From: Fistularia commersonii
Lineage: Eukaryota > Chordata > Actinopteri > Syngnathiformes > Fistulariidae
Length of the DNA: 64,000 bases
Reading direction: 5' to 3'
Assembly: GCA_037954325.1 (NCBI GenBank)
Contig: JBBMNZ010000027.1
Location: 2,211,501 to 2,275,500 of the forward strand
Shown: positions 1-12,800 of the stretch, in pieces
Numbering within the stretch: the stretch's first letter is position 1
How the letters are laid out: each line of letters opens with the position of its first letter
The notes under the pieces: generated by a model
Seen by the model: the letters and a program-made list of their open reading frames with translations, nothing else
The model's database searches: none
What the model was told of the DNA's origin: nothing
Program-made: the position numbers and the translations under genes

Positions 1-3000
1 AGTGTAGTGGAGGACCACAAAGAGGTTAGCAGCACTGATGCGCGGCCGGCTTCCTACACACTCAACTGACTCCTCTCGGAGTCACTTCCTGTGCAGAGGC
101 AGCTGTGGTCTGCGATAGTCTTTCCGCCAACAGGCTTCAGCCACCCACAATCACCTTGGAACACACTCTGTTCTCACCATGTTCAAAAAGATTAAGAGGC
201 TGAGGCAGAAGCTAGAATTAGTACAGGGGCTTGCTGCCATCATGTTTGCTGAAACACAGTACTGCTGGTGCTTAAAGCCATTAGACAAGACTGAGCATTG
301 CTTTACAAAAAAATCCTCAGACTGAATACCTTCTCAGTGTTCATACAGTTAAACAAAATTGTATATATGTTTTTTAAAAGAAAAAAAAAAGGGAGTGTCT
401 GTTATTAACAAGGACTGTGATGTAAAGGCCTCTCCATGACTTGCTGCATTGACATGCAAGCTAGATAGCCGTGCAGCTTTTTTTTTTGTATTCTTTTGTC
501 TCCGTTATCTGCTGCTACTCTCCTTGATGGGTGCTGATAGTGCTAGCTATCGCAAGGAAGTCTTGTGTACTTGATCCTCTAATGGTTCAGAAGAGCAGGT
601 CCTGTGAAGAGCTATGTTTTTCCTTTGCTCGGGAGAAGTTTGTGGGTCAGAGTAGGGCAGTGTGCCTCTGAATCAAAAAGCGGCTCCTCGTGGGGCTTTG
701 CGTCCATATGGCTTGCAAAATGACATGATGGTCCACTCTAACTGTCTTGAACAGTGCTATACTTCCCTCCAGTCCTCACAGCAATCTCCGCAGCAAATAG
801 CTGAATACCCATAAACCCGTCTCTTCGTTGCCCATTATTACCAAATGTTAATGAATTTGTCCCTGACCAGTAGACAAACAGTGCAGTCAGACAATTGTTT
901 TTAGAAGACAGCTGTGCACCTTTCGGCGCAAAGTGTTCCCTCAATTTCATGTGGACTCAGATACAGAAGTAATATTCTTGGGAATATACTCTGCCGACAG
1001 AACCCTCTTTTGACTCTTACCAGGATTCTTGATAATGTTCCTAACCTTGAATCAGCTGGTCGTAGGCTTAAAATGGAGACTCCACACTGGTTTTCAGTGC
1101 CTTACCAGATCTGATCTCATCCCAACCTGAAGTCGAACTTGAGAGCAGAAAATGTTTCCAGAGGCTCCTTTTATGCTCAGTGTTATTCTTTGGCAGAACA
1201 TGTAGTAAGCCGTAATTAGTGGCTGCGTGCTTGGACTTCAGCACTTGGCAGTTGTTAGTCCTCTATCTTGGCGTGACTGTTTCTTTACCCATAGCAAACT
1301 TATAACAATAGATAATAGGGTGTCCTGCATCACAAACCAGAGCCAGTGGACATCGCTCCTCACACTGTTTCTGGCGCAGCCAACATTTCCTCTGCTGATC
1401 CAGTGTAGTAGGCAAATTTGTAAGGGGGAAATGTTATTAATTTGCCCTCCATGCACAGCTCCTGACCCCTCCCTTCCCGCTCTCTCCAAGGGTTTTTGCA
1501 GGGGGCACATAGCTTTTCTTCCTGTAAAATTTCCAACAGATGGCCTTGATTCAATTGCAGGGGTTTTTAAGTTATTACCCGGTGGTATTTCAAATCCCAC
1601 TGTAGTGAATTAATCATAATTGCCTCTTTACTTCTTCAGATCATCCAGCAGCTAGAGGGCATCTGTCTGCAGGTGATCGGTACAGTGCTGCAGCAACATG
1701 TACTTGGTATGTAGTTACCACCTTTTCCTGGCCAACCACATTCCACCCGCATGCTGCTCAAAACATTTAAGGTCCATTGACAATAACCTTTGTATTTGCT
1801 GACCGTGACTCTTTGCCTTTCCCCGTCTTTTCAGAGTTCTATGAAGAGATCCTGTCCTTGGCTCACAGCCTCACCTGCCAGCAGGTGTCACCACAGATGT
1901 GGCAGCTCCTGCCACTTGTGTATGAAGTCTTCCAGCAGGATGGATTCGACTACTTCACAGGTTCTTAATTTAGTAACCAGTGCTTGCATTTACATTGAAG
2001 TCTCAGAAGATTTGTAAGCCTGCGGAAATTGATACTTCTGACAGAGTTCTTTATCTTGTCACAATATTTCATATCGCACAAAACGTTCAGGCTTGCTGGA
2101 TCAGCTGCTTTATTGACATGTGAATAATATCTCTTTCAGATATGATGCCCCTCCTTCACAACTATGTAACAGTTGATACAGACACCCTTTTGTCAGACAC
2201 CAAATATCTGGAAATTATCTATAGCATGTGCAAAAAGGTAATGTGTTGCAGGCAACGCATCTGAAACTGTGTTTGGATAATCATGTCTGGCAGTGGTTGG
2301 AAAGTTTATTTTGACCGGTCTATTCATAGGTGCTGACAGGTGACCCAGGTGAAGATCCAGAGTGCCACGCAGCCAAGCTTCTCGAAGTGATCATTCTGCA
2401 ATGCAAAGGCCGAGGCATTGACCAGGTCAGTGGCTTGACAGAATTTCCCCCCTGGTCTGTAAGAGTTAAGCAAGCAATACATCGTATAAATACTGGTTTG
2501 TTTGTTTTTTGTTTTATTAATAGGTTGTGCCCTTATTTGTTGCTGCTGCCCTGGAGCGTTTAACACGGGAGGTAAAGACCAGCGAACTGAGAACCATGTG
2601 CCTGCAGGTGGCCATCGCTGCTCTTTACTACAGCCCCCCTCTCCTTCTCAACACTTTAGAGAATCTGCGCTTCCCCAACAACACTGAACCAATCACAAAC
2701 CACTTCATCAGCCAGTGGCTCAAAGATGTTGATTGCTTCCTTGGGTACTTTCAGCTCAAAAAATTCCTACACAATAATTGCTTTTTCGGTCTTGAGTGTG
2801 GTAATTTAACTATTTTATCCAAATAAATCATTTAAGCGACCTCTTTTAAATCTTTGTAACAGCCTCCACGACAGAAAGATGTGCATCCTTGGACTTTGTG
2901 CACTCATTGACTTGGATCACAGACCCCAGGCTATCAATCAGGTTGCCGGCCAGCTTTTGCCTGCTGCCATTCTGCTTTTTAGTGGCCTGAAGAGAGCATA

Positions 3001-4873
3001 TGCCTGTCGAGCAGAGCACGAGAATGATGATGAGGATGACGACGAGGATGGGGAAGAGGAGGATGACAATGGTAAGTGAATGATGACTTAAGGTAAATAT
3101 GAAGTAGCACCCGCTGTTATGTTGAAACATGTTCCCTTAATTTTCATAGCCGAGTTGGGTAGCGACGAGGATGACATTGACGAGGAGGGTCAAGAGTATC
3201 TGGAGATGCTGGCCAAACAGGCAGGGGAGGATGGGGATGATGAAGATTGGGAGGAAGATGATGCTGAGGAGACGGCACTTGAGGGCTACACTACAGCCGT
3301 AGATGATGAAGACAACTTAGTGGACGAGTATCAGATCTTCAAAGCCATACTACAGAGTAAGATCAGCTGTGAAAACACTTTTTACAATTCTACCAGTAAA
3401 TATGATCTTGAACTTATGACCTGTTGTCTTTCATGTTGCAGATATCCAGACTCGTGATCCAGCATGGTATCAAGCACTAACACAAGCCCTCGATGAAGAA
3501 CAAGGCAAACAGCTTCACGATATTGGCACACTTGCAGACCAGAGACGAGCAGCACATGGTGAGAAATGTTCCCAACATTCTCTTAGTTCCAGCATGAGTT
3601 GTCATTCCATGTTCTGTGCAGGTAAGGCATCCATTTAGAGCATGGGTTTTCAACGTTTTTCAGGCCAAGGACCCCCATACTGATGGAGAGATGGCGCAGG
3701 GACCCCCCTACTATATATGACATTGTATGAAACTGTGTTTTATATTAAACTGGGCCTAGTGCCATGTGTGAACACACCTTGTTATTGTGCATTCAATACT
3801 AAGCCATTCAAGTAATACACAGGTTCACATATTCATGTTTTTCTTTTAAACACGTGCAAGTACAGTACGTATGCTGGCTGTGGCGCTGCCATGTACAAAA
3901 ACCTTAACTGATACCAAGGCAACATTGTCAATTGCGTGATAATCAAGCATACAAACTATACAGATTGATGTTTTTAAACACAAATGCAGAAATGAAAAGC
4001 AGTGATAGTCCCACTGACATGTATAAACATACCTGCTATCTTGCATACCGCACTGAGCTATTTTAATAATGGACAGGTTCATGTTCACATGGGGGATGGG
4101 AGGTGAAAAAGAAAGCTGGAGAGCCTCCCCCATTGACCTCTCATTTAGAAAATATAATTGGTCATAGGTTTTTATTGCAATGCAGTCTTGATATACATTT
4201 GAAAAGAACATACGTTTTTACCAACAAAGACTGACAAACAGTTTCAAGACACTACCTGTTCATTTTATATTACAATTATTGTTAAATTTTGATGTCACGT
4301 TGCTTCAACAAATTGCAATTCTGATGTGATATTAGCTATTTTACTTAGGGATGTAGAATGAATTCACAACACATCTTGGGTTTTCGTAAGACAATTAGAA
4401 GTCAAACTACCAGGATGTACATTTGATTGGATGGGAAATTACTCACTGCCTGTCTAAATGGTTGTATACAATTGCATTTATATGTACTTAAAGTCCCATT
4501 AAAACCATGGCCAATTTGTTTCTGATAGCTTAAAAAAAAAAAAAACTTGGGTGAGAAAAATAAACAAGATTTTCTTTGTGTTTTTTGGCACTTTCAAAAT
4601 AAAGGTTGATGTGATTAGATTTGTTTTGATTTCTTTATTTACACATTGATAGTGTTTTTTTAATTTTTTTTATATGGCCTTTAAATAAGACTGAAGAGAA
4701 TTTCCTGGAGCTTGTTTCCTTTCCTCTACCTCAAGCGTTTCAACACAGTCGTTTCTTCTCTCCCCCCCCCACCAGAATCCAAGATGATCGAGAAACACGG
4801 CGGGTACAAGTTCACAGCGCCAGTGGTGCCATCTACTTTCAACTTTGGAGGCACTGCTCCAGGAATGAATTGA
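1..4873 (+). CDS. ipo7: Importin-7 (IPO7), 3' part, ten coding exons
   Basis: IPO7 is a karyopherin-beta receptor that carries ribosomal proteins, histone H1 (with importin-beta) and some signalling proteins through the nuclear pore and releases them on RanGTP. The window starts inside an exon. Coding exons are 1-24, 1640-1706, 1835-1960, 2140-2237, 2330-2425, 2524-2744, 2863-3071, 3150-3356, 3442-3558 and 4776-4873. All borders are GT-AG and the phases join without a break to 420 residues plus TGA. The protein begins SVVEDHKE and matches about residue 619 onward of the roughly 1,038-residue family. Visible parts are C-terminal HEAT repeats (e.g. EFYEEILSLAHSLTCQQ), a long Asp/Glu-rich loop (exons 2863-3071 and 3150-3356) and the terminal FNFGGTAPGMN. 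That ending, with Gly-Gly and Pro-Gly-Met-Asn, is IPO7-like rather than IPO8-like (from memory of the family). The first two-thirds of the gene lies upstream of the window. Confidence 0.96.
25..1639 (+). other. IPO7 intron, 1.6 kb
   Basis: The intron opens with GTTAGC and closes with a TTCTTCAG acceptor. It is AT-rich with short A and T runs (near 370-390 and 478-490). I see no coding signal that joins the flanking exons. The open frames at 1227-1613 and 1238-1600 on opposite strands show no family likeness. Mammalian IPO7 hosts the H/ACA snoRNA SNORA23 in an intron. I could not place an H/ACA fold here by eye, so no RNA gene is called. Confidence 0.7.
3559..4775 (+). other. Last IPO7 intron, 1.2 kb
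   Basis: This intron lies between the penultimate and last coding exons. It contains one dispersed-repeat fragment near 3644-3800, described separately. The rest is AT-rich with a short A run near 4531. It ends in a C-rich acceptor (4761-4775, C run then ACCAG). No gene is seen inside it. Confidence 0.7.
3644..3800 (+). repeat. hAT-like dispersed repeat fragment
   Basis: The stretch begins GGGTTTTCAACG, followed by a degenerate block with two 'ggacccccc' phrases and 'gatggagagatgg'. This looks like the terminal part of a widespread fish hAT-type element. Only one end is recognisable, so boundaries and class are inferences. Confidence 0.4.
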
Positions 4874-5819
4874 GTCATCTGTTGTACTTTTTATTACTCT
4901 GTGACTGATTGTAGTGAAGTGAAAAAAAGCTTGTGTTGTTCCCTTAAGTAGAACTGGTTCTTCTCAGTCATTCTTCAATCTGTCAAATGGGAAATAGCAC
5001 CAGGAGACGTGGGAACGCAACCAAAATGCATCAATGGCTGGGGAAAACAAACCAAGAACTTGAGCACGATGCAAGAGAAGAAGCTCTGAACAACGTTGTC
5101 TTCTGGAGTCCAGTGGGAGGGGATATCATGACGGCAACTCTTGTGTTTTTTCCCCCACTTAAACAAAATTGAGGGATTAACCATTAGAAATTGACAATGG
5201 GACTAAAGATTATCACTGTTGTGGCCAAATGGCCGTTATAAGATTATACCTCTGGTAGTGATGATATCTACGTTTATTTCTGCATAAACACTCATGTTTA
5301 TGTGCATACAAGCCAAGGTTATTGAGTTTTCAAGTAGCCTTGAAAAACAACCAGAGGCATTTGTAAGGTGTCAACAGCTGTATTCATATGTAGCATATTG
5401 GATACTTCATAGCACTATGTGATGCCTGATCTCTGTAAATTAATGACTAGCACTTTCATATTGTTCAGGTCTACTAGCCTTCTGTATCAGACTGCAAATT
5501 TTTTAAATTGATGACTATTTAAAAAAAAGAAAAAGGAAAAAAAACGCTGTAACTTTGTTACTTCGCAAGCGACTTGTGTACCGGCTGGTTGTCATGCATC
5601 TGGTTACAGAGTGGATCAGTGGGCAACTCGGAAACATTGATTTCAGGAAAAAATAAGAGAATGCTCTTGGTGTTCAGTACGGCTACAGGACATGTGTTTT
5701 TGTGAGCACTGAAAGTACAATTGGACGCATTAACGGAGCATGTACAATTGGACTTCTCGTGAAGGTCTCAAGCTTTTGGTTGGTGTATGGATGAACCATC
5801 TATATAACAACATATTAAA
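4874..5819 (+). other. Probable IPO7 3' UTR with ATTAAA signal
   Basis: After the stop at 4871-4873 the sequence stays unspliced and non-coding. An ATTAAA at 5814-5819, followed by an A run, is the first reasonable polyadenylation signal of the common types that I noticed. Two small opposed open frames at 4975-5184 have no recognisable similarity. The true end could lie further downstream, since mammalian IPO7 has a long 3' UTR. Confidence 0.35.
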
Positions 5820-5839
5820 AAAAAAAGCTAAGGGAATTC

Positions 5840-6812
5840 ATGACCATGAGTGTTTCCTTATATAGGATTAATGCATTTCATACATGAGGTTTTATCTGAA
5901 GATTCATATTGGAGTTTATGCTGTTCATCCATATGAATACTCCTTTGCCCTTTGCAGGAAAGGGGTCAACTTGTGCGGTGCAACATGTGACTAATCTGCG
6001 CCATGTGATTGGTCCGATCAATTCAGATCTGATCAATCAGGCACATGTTCAGACGTGCGGTTTCCCAACGTATGGAGAGAATGATTGATGATTTCTATAA
6101 AACGTAACAAAGACGGTTAATCTTGAAAATATTTACATTGAATGCATACAGTGTTTATAGTAGTGCAAATGTAGAAATAGATTAAAATGTTCCAAGAAAA
6201 TCATTGGGAAACTATTTGGACAAATAATAACGCGAGGGAAAATTGTATTACATAAAAGTAAAGGGACCCCTTTTTTCCACATTTAAGACATAAAACATAC
6301 AAAGGTCGGGCTTCACATTTAAATGTGTGTGAAAGGTTGCGGTCAGAAGTCTGTCTCACGTAGTTAAGATGGTATAAAGTCTAACCTCCCTTTCCAAGAG
6401 GGGAAAATTGTTTCTTATATTTGACAGTTTTTGTAAGTAGACCCTCCTCTTATGATCCGTATTAACCCAACAATGCACTTTCATGAGTTTTTCATATGTT
6501 ATGCCCTAAATTTTTGTGTCAGGGCGTCATAAACATGAATTCCAGAACTTTCCGAGATGCCCATCGGCTACAGAGACAAACGAGATTTCCCCCAACGTAT
6601 CGCGTTACTTGAAATCAGAGAAGCACCTGTCGTTATGTCCGCTCCGTCTAGAAGAGGGAGCTGTTGTACCCCTCAACCCCCCAGCGATCCGCTCCGCTGC
6701 TCTTTCTGAAACACCCCCCGAGTCGTCTGACTCTCCGTCAGCCTCCCCCGGCCTTCCTCCGGCCTCCGCACGGCCTCCTTCGACCTCCTCCCGGTTGTCA
6801 CTGCGGGACGAC
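5840..6812 (+). promoter_or_regulatory. SWAP70 upstream region and probable 5' UTR
   Basis: This gap separates IPO7 from the SWAP70 start codon. Its last 170 bases (about 6640-6812) are strongly C- and G-rich, as expected for a promoter-proximal leader. No TATA box is evident. An inverted CCAAT box (ATTGG) sits at 6008-6012, too far from the ATG to interpret. The SWAP70 frame is open from 6510 to the ATG but contains no ATG, so this stretch is most simply 5' UTR. The transcription start cannot be fixed from sequence alone. Confidence 0.4.
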
Positions 6813-9800
6813 ATGTGGTTCAGAGAGGAGCTCCTCAAACCCATTTGGCACGCATTCATGGCCCTCGACATGGACCACCGGGGGAAAGTGTCCAAATCAC
6901 AGTTAAAGGTGTGTTTATTTATTTATTTATTTATTTTCAATTCAAAGTCAACGACATGTAGCATCAGCCGCGTATCATCTAAACTAATTGTCAAACGTCA
7001 ACTTACAAATCCGCTAATATGTTTTTTTATGTCTGTATTTCATGTGAAAAATGTAAAGTTAGCTAACATCAATCTGTATGTTCAGCTAATGTGGGCGGTT
7101 TGGGGTGATGCTGCACTTAAACTGAAGTGCGTCAACATGGGGTGCTGTAATTGATTATTGTTTACTCCCAGCTTCCACTTTTCTACTCAACATAATCGTC
7201 TGGATTTTATTTATTTATCTATTTATTTAATGTACCTGTACTGCCAAACACACAGCCTGACTCTAAAGGATTTTGCAGGGAGTTGTATGTTTCAACAATT
7301 TAAATACTGCAAAGTCAGCAACTATTTTAAAAACTTCATATCAGGTCCTGATGTTAAGGTGTTAATTTCACCTTATGTTCATGTTTGGGATGTGGGGAAG
7401 TTTATCTTAATTAAATATCTGTCCGTGTTAACATGTCAATACTTATATATTAGCATAGGAAACCCTTCTGCCATCATAAGTTTTGTAACTGCAAAGCCTT
7501 ATTAGGATGAAGGACAAGCATGCATTTGCACAAACAGGAGCCATTGCTTGGCTAGTGATGCATGTGAATGTAACTGTCTTTTGCATCTGTGTGGCTGTGA
7601 GCTGAACTTGGGGGCAGGGGTTTTTGCTCCAGGATTCATACTGTATATAAACGTTTGAATGTTCTGTTCTTCACCAGACACTTGTTTCTTGAAAGGTCCC
7701 CTGTGATTACTTTGTCTGTGGCCCTTCAGGTGTTGTCTCACAGCTTGTGCACAGTGATGAATATCCCTCATGACCCTGTGGCCCTCGAGGAGCATTTCAA
7801 AGATGATGATAAAGGGCCTGTGTCCAATCAAGGGTACATGCCCTACCTCAACAGGTTTATTCTGGACAAGGTGAGCGTTCAAATCCAGGAATAGTAAATG
7901 GTTGGTTGCAAATGCAACTGAAAATAGCCCTTTATTGTATAATCGAATACTTTTGAAGATGTGATATCTGGGTTTTGTCTATACTGCACCTGAATTTAAA
8001 AAAGAAAAATATGAATAGCAGTAGCCCATGGCAGGGGTTCTCAAACTTCTCAGGTAAGACTCCCCAAGTAAAGATGTTAGAGCGTTGTGCCCCTGCAGTT
8101 TTTTAGTGTTGTGCGCCCGCATTCATGAATATTGAGTATCATTTGTTTGCCACAGGACTGTAATATTTAGATTGCTTTTTTCCCCTCAAAACTATGTTTT
8201 CATGTCATTTAGTATCCTGCTCAAGTATTGCTGTTTGTTTTGGAGGCTGTGTTCTTGCCTGTAGCTTGTAGGCTCTGACTTGAATAAAAATGAGGCCTTT
8301 AGTACATGGGGTTTGTACCTCACATCCTGCAGATTCAAAGTTAGGAACGAGACAAACACTGGGCTCCTTTGCATTTCCACACACACTTTCCTCACCGTCT
8401 CCAACCATTTACACTTTTGACTCTGACAGAATGCTTTTGTCTGTCATGGCAGGTGCAAAAGGATTTTGATGTGCTCGAGTTCAACAAGATGTGCTGGACT
8501 CTGTGTTACAAGAAAAACATCAACTCCAACAGTCTGCTCATCTCAAACAATGATGCTTTCAAACTCTGGTGCATTTTCAACTTTTTATCTGAAGAGAAGT
8601 ACCCACTTGTCATTGTCCCTGAAGAGGTTCGAATCTTTGCTGCAGTTTTCCTTATAATTGTAGAGGCCCTCTTAAATGGAAGCCCAGAGAGACAAGTGAT
8701 GATTTTTAGAGGTAGATCTCTAGGTTAATGGCAATTTAAAATGTGCACATGCACAAACATATGTGACTTGCCTTTTTGGTGTTTTTATGATGACAGCCAC
8801 CCCTCAAAAAGTCTCTCTTTCCTCTCGAGGCTACAGACATTTTTCATTGCTTAGAGCAAATACAGGCTGATCACCGATTATGTTACTCACGGATAAGGAA
8901 TGGCCACCTCCATCAGATGTACTATAATTTGTTGCTCCTATGCTGGTGCTTCTCTTTAGATTGAGTACTTCCTGAGAAAGCTGAGTGAAGCTGTGGGCAC
9001 GAGATGGAGTCAGGAGAAGTTTGCAATCTCCCAACCCCAGCTGAACATGAGCTTCCTGACTGCCTGGGAGATGATTGAACTGGTGGGAATGGGTTACTTA
9101 AGCAAGGAGCTGAACCTTCAGACCCTGTCCATGGGCATCAATGAGGTCTTCCAGGAGTTCATATTGGATGTGCTCAAGCAGGTGTGACTGAGCTTATGCT
9201 TTGTTGGTACCTGAATTCATGTGCAAACATCAGTTTGAATGAACTGAAGAAAAATACTCAGTGTATCCCCGTAATGCACTGAGGTGTTAAATTTATTTTT
9301 ACAAGCACACCCTTTTAAATCCAGTGACCTCTTTGATAAAATGTCAAGTAATAACCCAGTCAAGTATCTTTATCTCTATTACCAAAATGTTTGAAACATA
9401 ATTGCTTGTTGTTAAGACAAGCATTTATGTAAAAATGGGTGGTGAGATATGTTAAGTAGTCACGCTAGCTGCTTAACAGCTTAGCTTAGCTGTTAATGAT
9501 AATGATTGGAGCCCCAGCTGTTCGTATTGTACTTTCGCTGCAGTCATTTATGGTTGGTGGTGAGAAACAGGAGGTGTATAATTCAGTGCTTATTGGTTTG
9601 ATAGCCTCAGTCTTGGCCTCCATGGTTAGGATTCACTCTTCAATTGCCTGGGAAATATTTGTCTTAATGTTGTTCATTGATTAAGTTGATTTCAATACTT
9701 TTATAGCCCTGCAAAAAGTGCTAGATTTTTGCATGTATGGGTATGCTGTACCTTCATTCCCTCACCAAGGCGTCTTGTGATTGTCCAAATCATGTAATGG

Positions 9801-12800
9801 AAAGAGCCGCCCCGGCCATGGAGGATTACCCCTCCATTAAGTGAAAGAGTTAAAGAAAACTATACAGCAGGTTTGGTTAGTTTTAGTAAGGTAATGGTGT
9901 TGTACATTAGATTGGGCATTGAGTGTCTCATCTGTTCCTCCACATTGTATTTCAAGGGCTACATGATGAAAAAGGGCCACATGAGGAAGAACTGGACAGA
10001 GCGCTGGTTTGTCCTTCGACCTGACTCACTGTCATATTACTTGTATGAAGACCTCGCAGAAATAAAAGGCCACATCATCCTGGATCAAAGCTGTTGTGTT
10101 GAGGTAAGCAGTTGTATATCTGGGAGGGATACACAGTTATTTGGCATGACTGATTCTGTAAGTTACAAAGAACTGGATTTTTTTTTTTAAAACAGGTATG
10201 CAATAAAAAACATTTTTTATACAGGAACAGGTATCACTGGTATCCAAATTAATGGAATGTTTTTTTTGCTGTAACACAAGTGATTGATGGGTGTGTCATT
10301 TTTCCCTGAAGAACCTGCCTGATAAAGACGGGAAAAAGTGCCTGTTTGTCATCAAGTGCACTGATAAGAGCTTCGAGATCAGCGCTTCGGACAAAAAGAA
10401 AAAGCAGGAATGGATTCAAGGTAGCCATCAGTCATTCACCACCTTGTTATTGCTTTGTTTTTGTGTTTTCATAAATGTCTTCTTCTTTGGACTCCAGAAT
10501 GTCAGTTATTACTTCCTTTCATGTGTGTCTGAGATATAATTTTCATGGCAGTAGGTCAAGCCATGATAGCCCCATGTCCCTGTCTTTACACCAGCAATTC
10601 AAAGCTGTATCCGGCTGAAACTTGGACAGTCCTCTCCTCACCGCGAAGCCCGACTGAGGCGCAGGGACCTCCGAAAGAGACAGCAGGAGGAAGAAGAGGT
10701 CCTGGCGCAGAGGATGAATCAGCTCCAGGCTGCCAATGACAACACAGAGAGAGAGCTGGAGCTCATGAAAAAGGTATCGTTCTGAATTCCAAATTTGGAG
10801 TGTACTTTTAGGCGGGGAAGCCTATGTCATCACATAAGGAAAATTTTTAAGTAATTTTACCATATAGTAACAAAAGATTTTGCTTCATATGGATTTAGCA
10901 AAGGACCAATGAATAGGAGGGGATGGGTATCACTGCCCTGAGGGTGGCAGTGATACTGTCCATCCCCATGGATGTTTAATGTCCTAAAACCTAAGTGCCA
11001 AAGATGCATTAAAAAATCTTTACCTTAGACTCTAATTACCAAATTTCCCTTCCTCTTTGTGGTTTGACGGCACTTTGCATCTATGGAGTTGCACTGGCAC
11101 GTTATTACACAGAATTACACGGGCCATCAAGCATAAGCAAACACGAATAAACAGTAGTATTATAAGTCATTTTAGGATGATATTCGTCTAATGCTAGTGA
11201 ACACTGTTTGCAGTATTATGGCTGCAGCATCTGCTGCATTAGACGTGAACCAGCTTAAGATACTTCATATACACATGACCTGGAACAGAAATTGTGTTAG
11301 TTTTTATCCTTTCAGCACAGCATGCTAAAATAAGTCTGTCAAATAAAGGTAACACATTATTGCACCGATGATCTCATGGTCAGGAATTGATGAGAGACTT
11401 GCCTGTTGCTTGTTTTTCACATGCTTTGGTTGATGACACATTAAAAGGCAAATAGCAAAATGAGATGAAATAAAAGGGGAAGCAAAACCAAAATGCAAAC
11501 GACAATGTGAACCTGGCACCTGCCCTCGGTTGAAGTTTTTTTTTTTGACACTGATTATCTACAGTGCATTTGTCATTTTGCATATAAGAATCGAAAGGCG
11601 GTATTTAACTGACAGTTTGAGTGTATTTTAGAGTGTCTGCCTGCATAAATTGTTTGAAAATACTTGTGATGAAAATCTACTATTATGACCATTTTAGATC
11701 TGTTTTACTCATCCTGTCAAAGCAATTTCATTTTGTCCTGCTCTTTGCCTTGCAGAAAGTGGAAGAAGCTGCAGCCAAAGCAGCTACAGAAGAAGAGGAG
11801 AGGCAGAGGACTCAGTTGGCGCTGCAGGATCGCTACAGACTGGACCTGGAACGAGAGAAAATGGTGATGCCCGTGCCTCAGTCTGTTGTCTCACATTTTG
11901 ATTCCAATAAGAGAGGCAGTGACATCATGTAAAATATTCGGACAAAAACGCCTGCAAAGTCCTGGGCTCTGCAAATTCCTTTTTATATTCTCTTATCTCT
12001 CATCCCCCTCAGTGTGTCAGTTTTCTTCCTGGAACCACAAGGCTTAATAGTTTAAATGATTTAGCCGGTAATGTTGAATCATTCTTTGTATGCACTCGAG
12101 GTTTCAGCTGCCATTAATCATGCTCTCATGACAGTGACTGTACAGCCAAAGACCCCCTGCCCCCTTTCAAAAAATGAAATCGGAATCTGAAAAGTATGAC
12201 GGTGCAACATTTTTCATTCACAATTTATGATTACAAGATGTCTCCCTCATCATCTGAAGTCCATTCTCAGTGTTTGTGGCCTTGAGGCTTCAAGTTTTCC
12301 ACATATCACTTGTCCCAGTCCAACACAAAACCAGGACTGGTTTCAAGACATAATCCCTCTTGCCTGACATGGATCATAAGAATTACGCTGGAGTTAACAT
12401 GGGACGTGGCTTGTCAGGCTAGAAATACAGCCGGAATTTGACTCAAGTTTCTGTGTCACCACGGAAACTTAAGATCGAAGATGAAGAATTAAGACCTCCT
12501 TGCGACTGGACGTCTGTGATGTCTCTCCCACTGATTGATTGTGTTGATTTTCTGCTCTGTAGAGGTCTTCTTGGGTCGGCGGCCTTTTTGTGTGTCACTG
12601 ATGCAAAGGCTCACTTATATGCCACAATGTTCCGGGCCAAATGTGTCAAATCACCAAGGCAGCCTTTTTCTATTAATCCTAACATTATTTTATGTGCTGC
12701 TGTGACTGTGTGCTTATTGAATCGAGCCATGCCATTGGAAATACATCAAAACTCGAATCAAATTGTCTCGCCCTCTATGTATGTAGCTGGTGTAACCTAA

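Noticed and set aside
6516..7154. 212-codon frame starting at a GTG and running into intron 1 of SWAP70
   Set aside because: The start is not an ATG, and the 3' part crosses the exon 1 donor at 6909. The supported coding part is only 6813-6908.
10774..11755. Possible U12-type intron (donor GTATCGTT after SWAP70 exon 7)
   Set aside because: The U12 donor consensus is GTATCCTT; one base differs, and the acceptor has an ordinary pyrimidine tract without a TCCTTAAC-type branch site. A normal U2 intron fits better.
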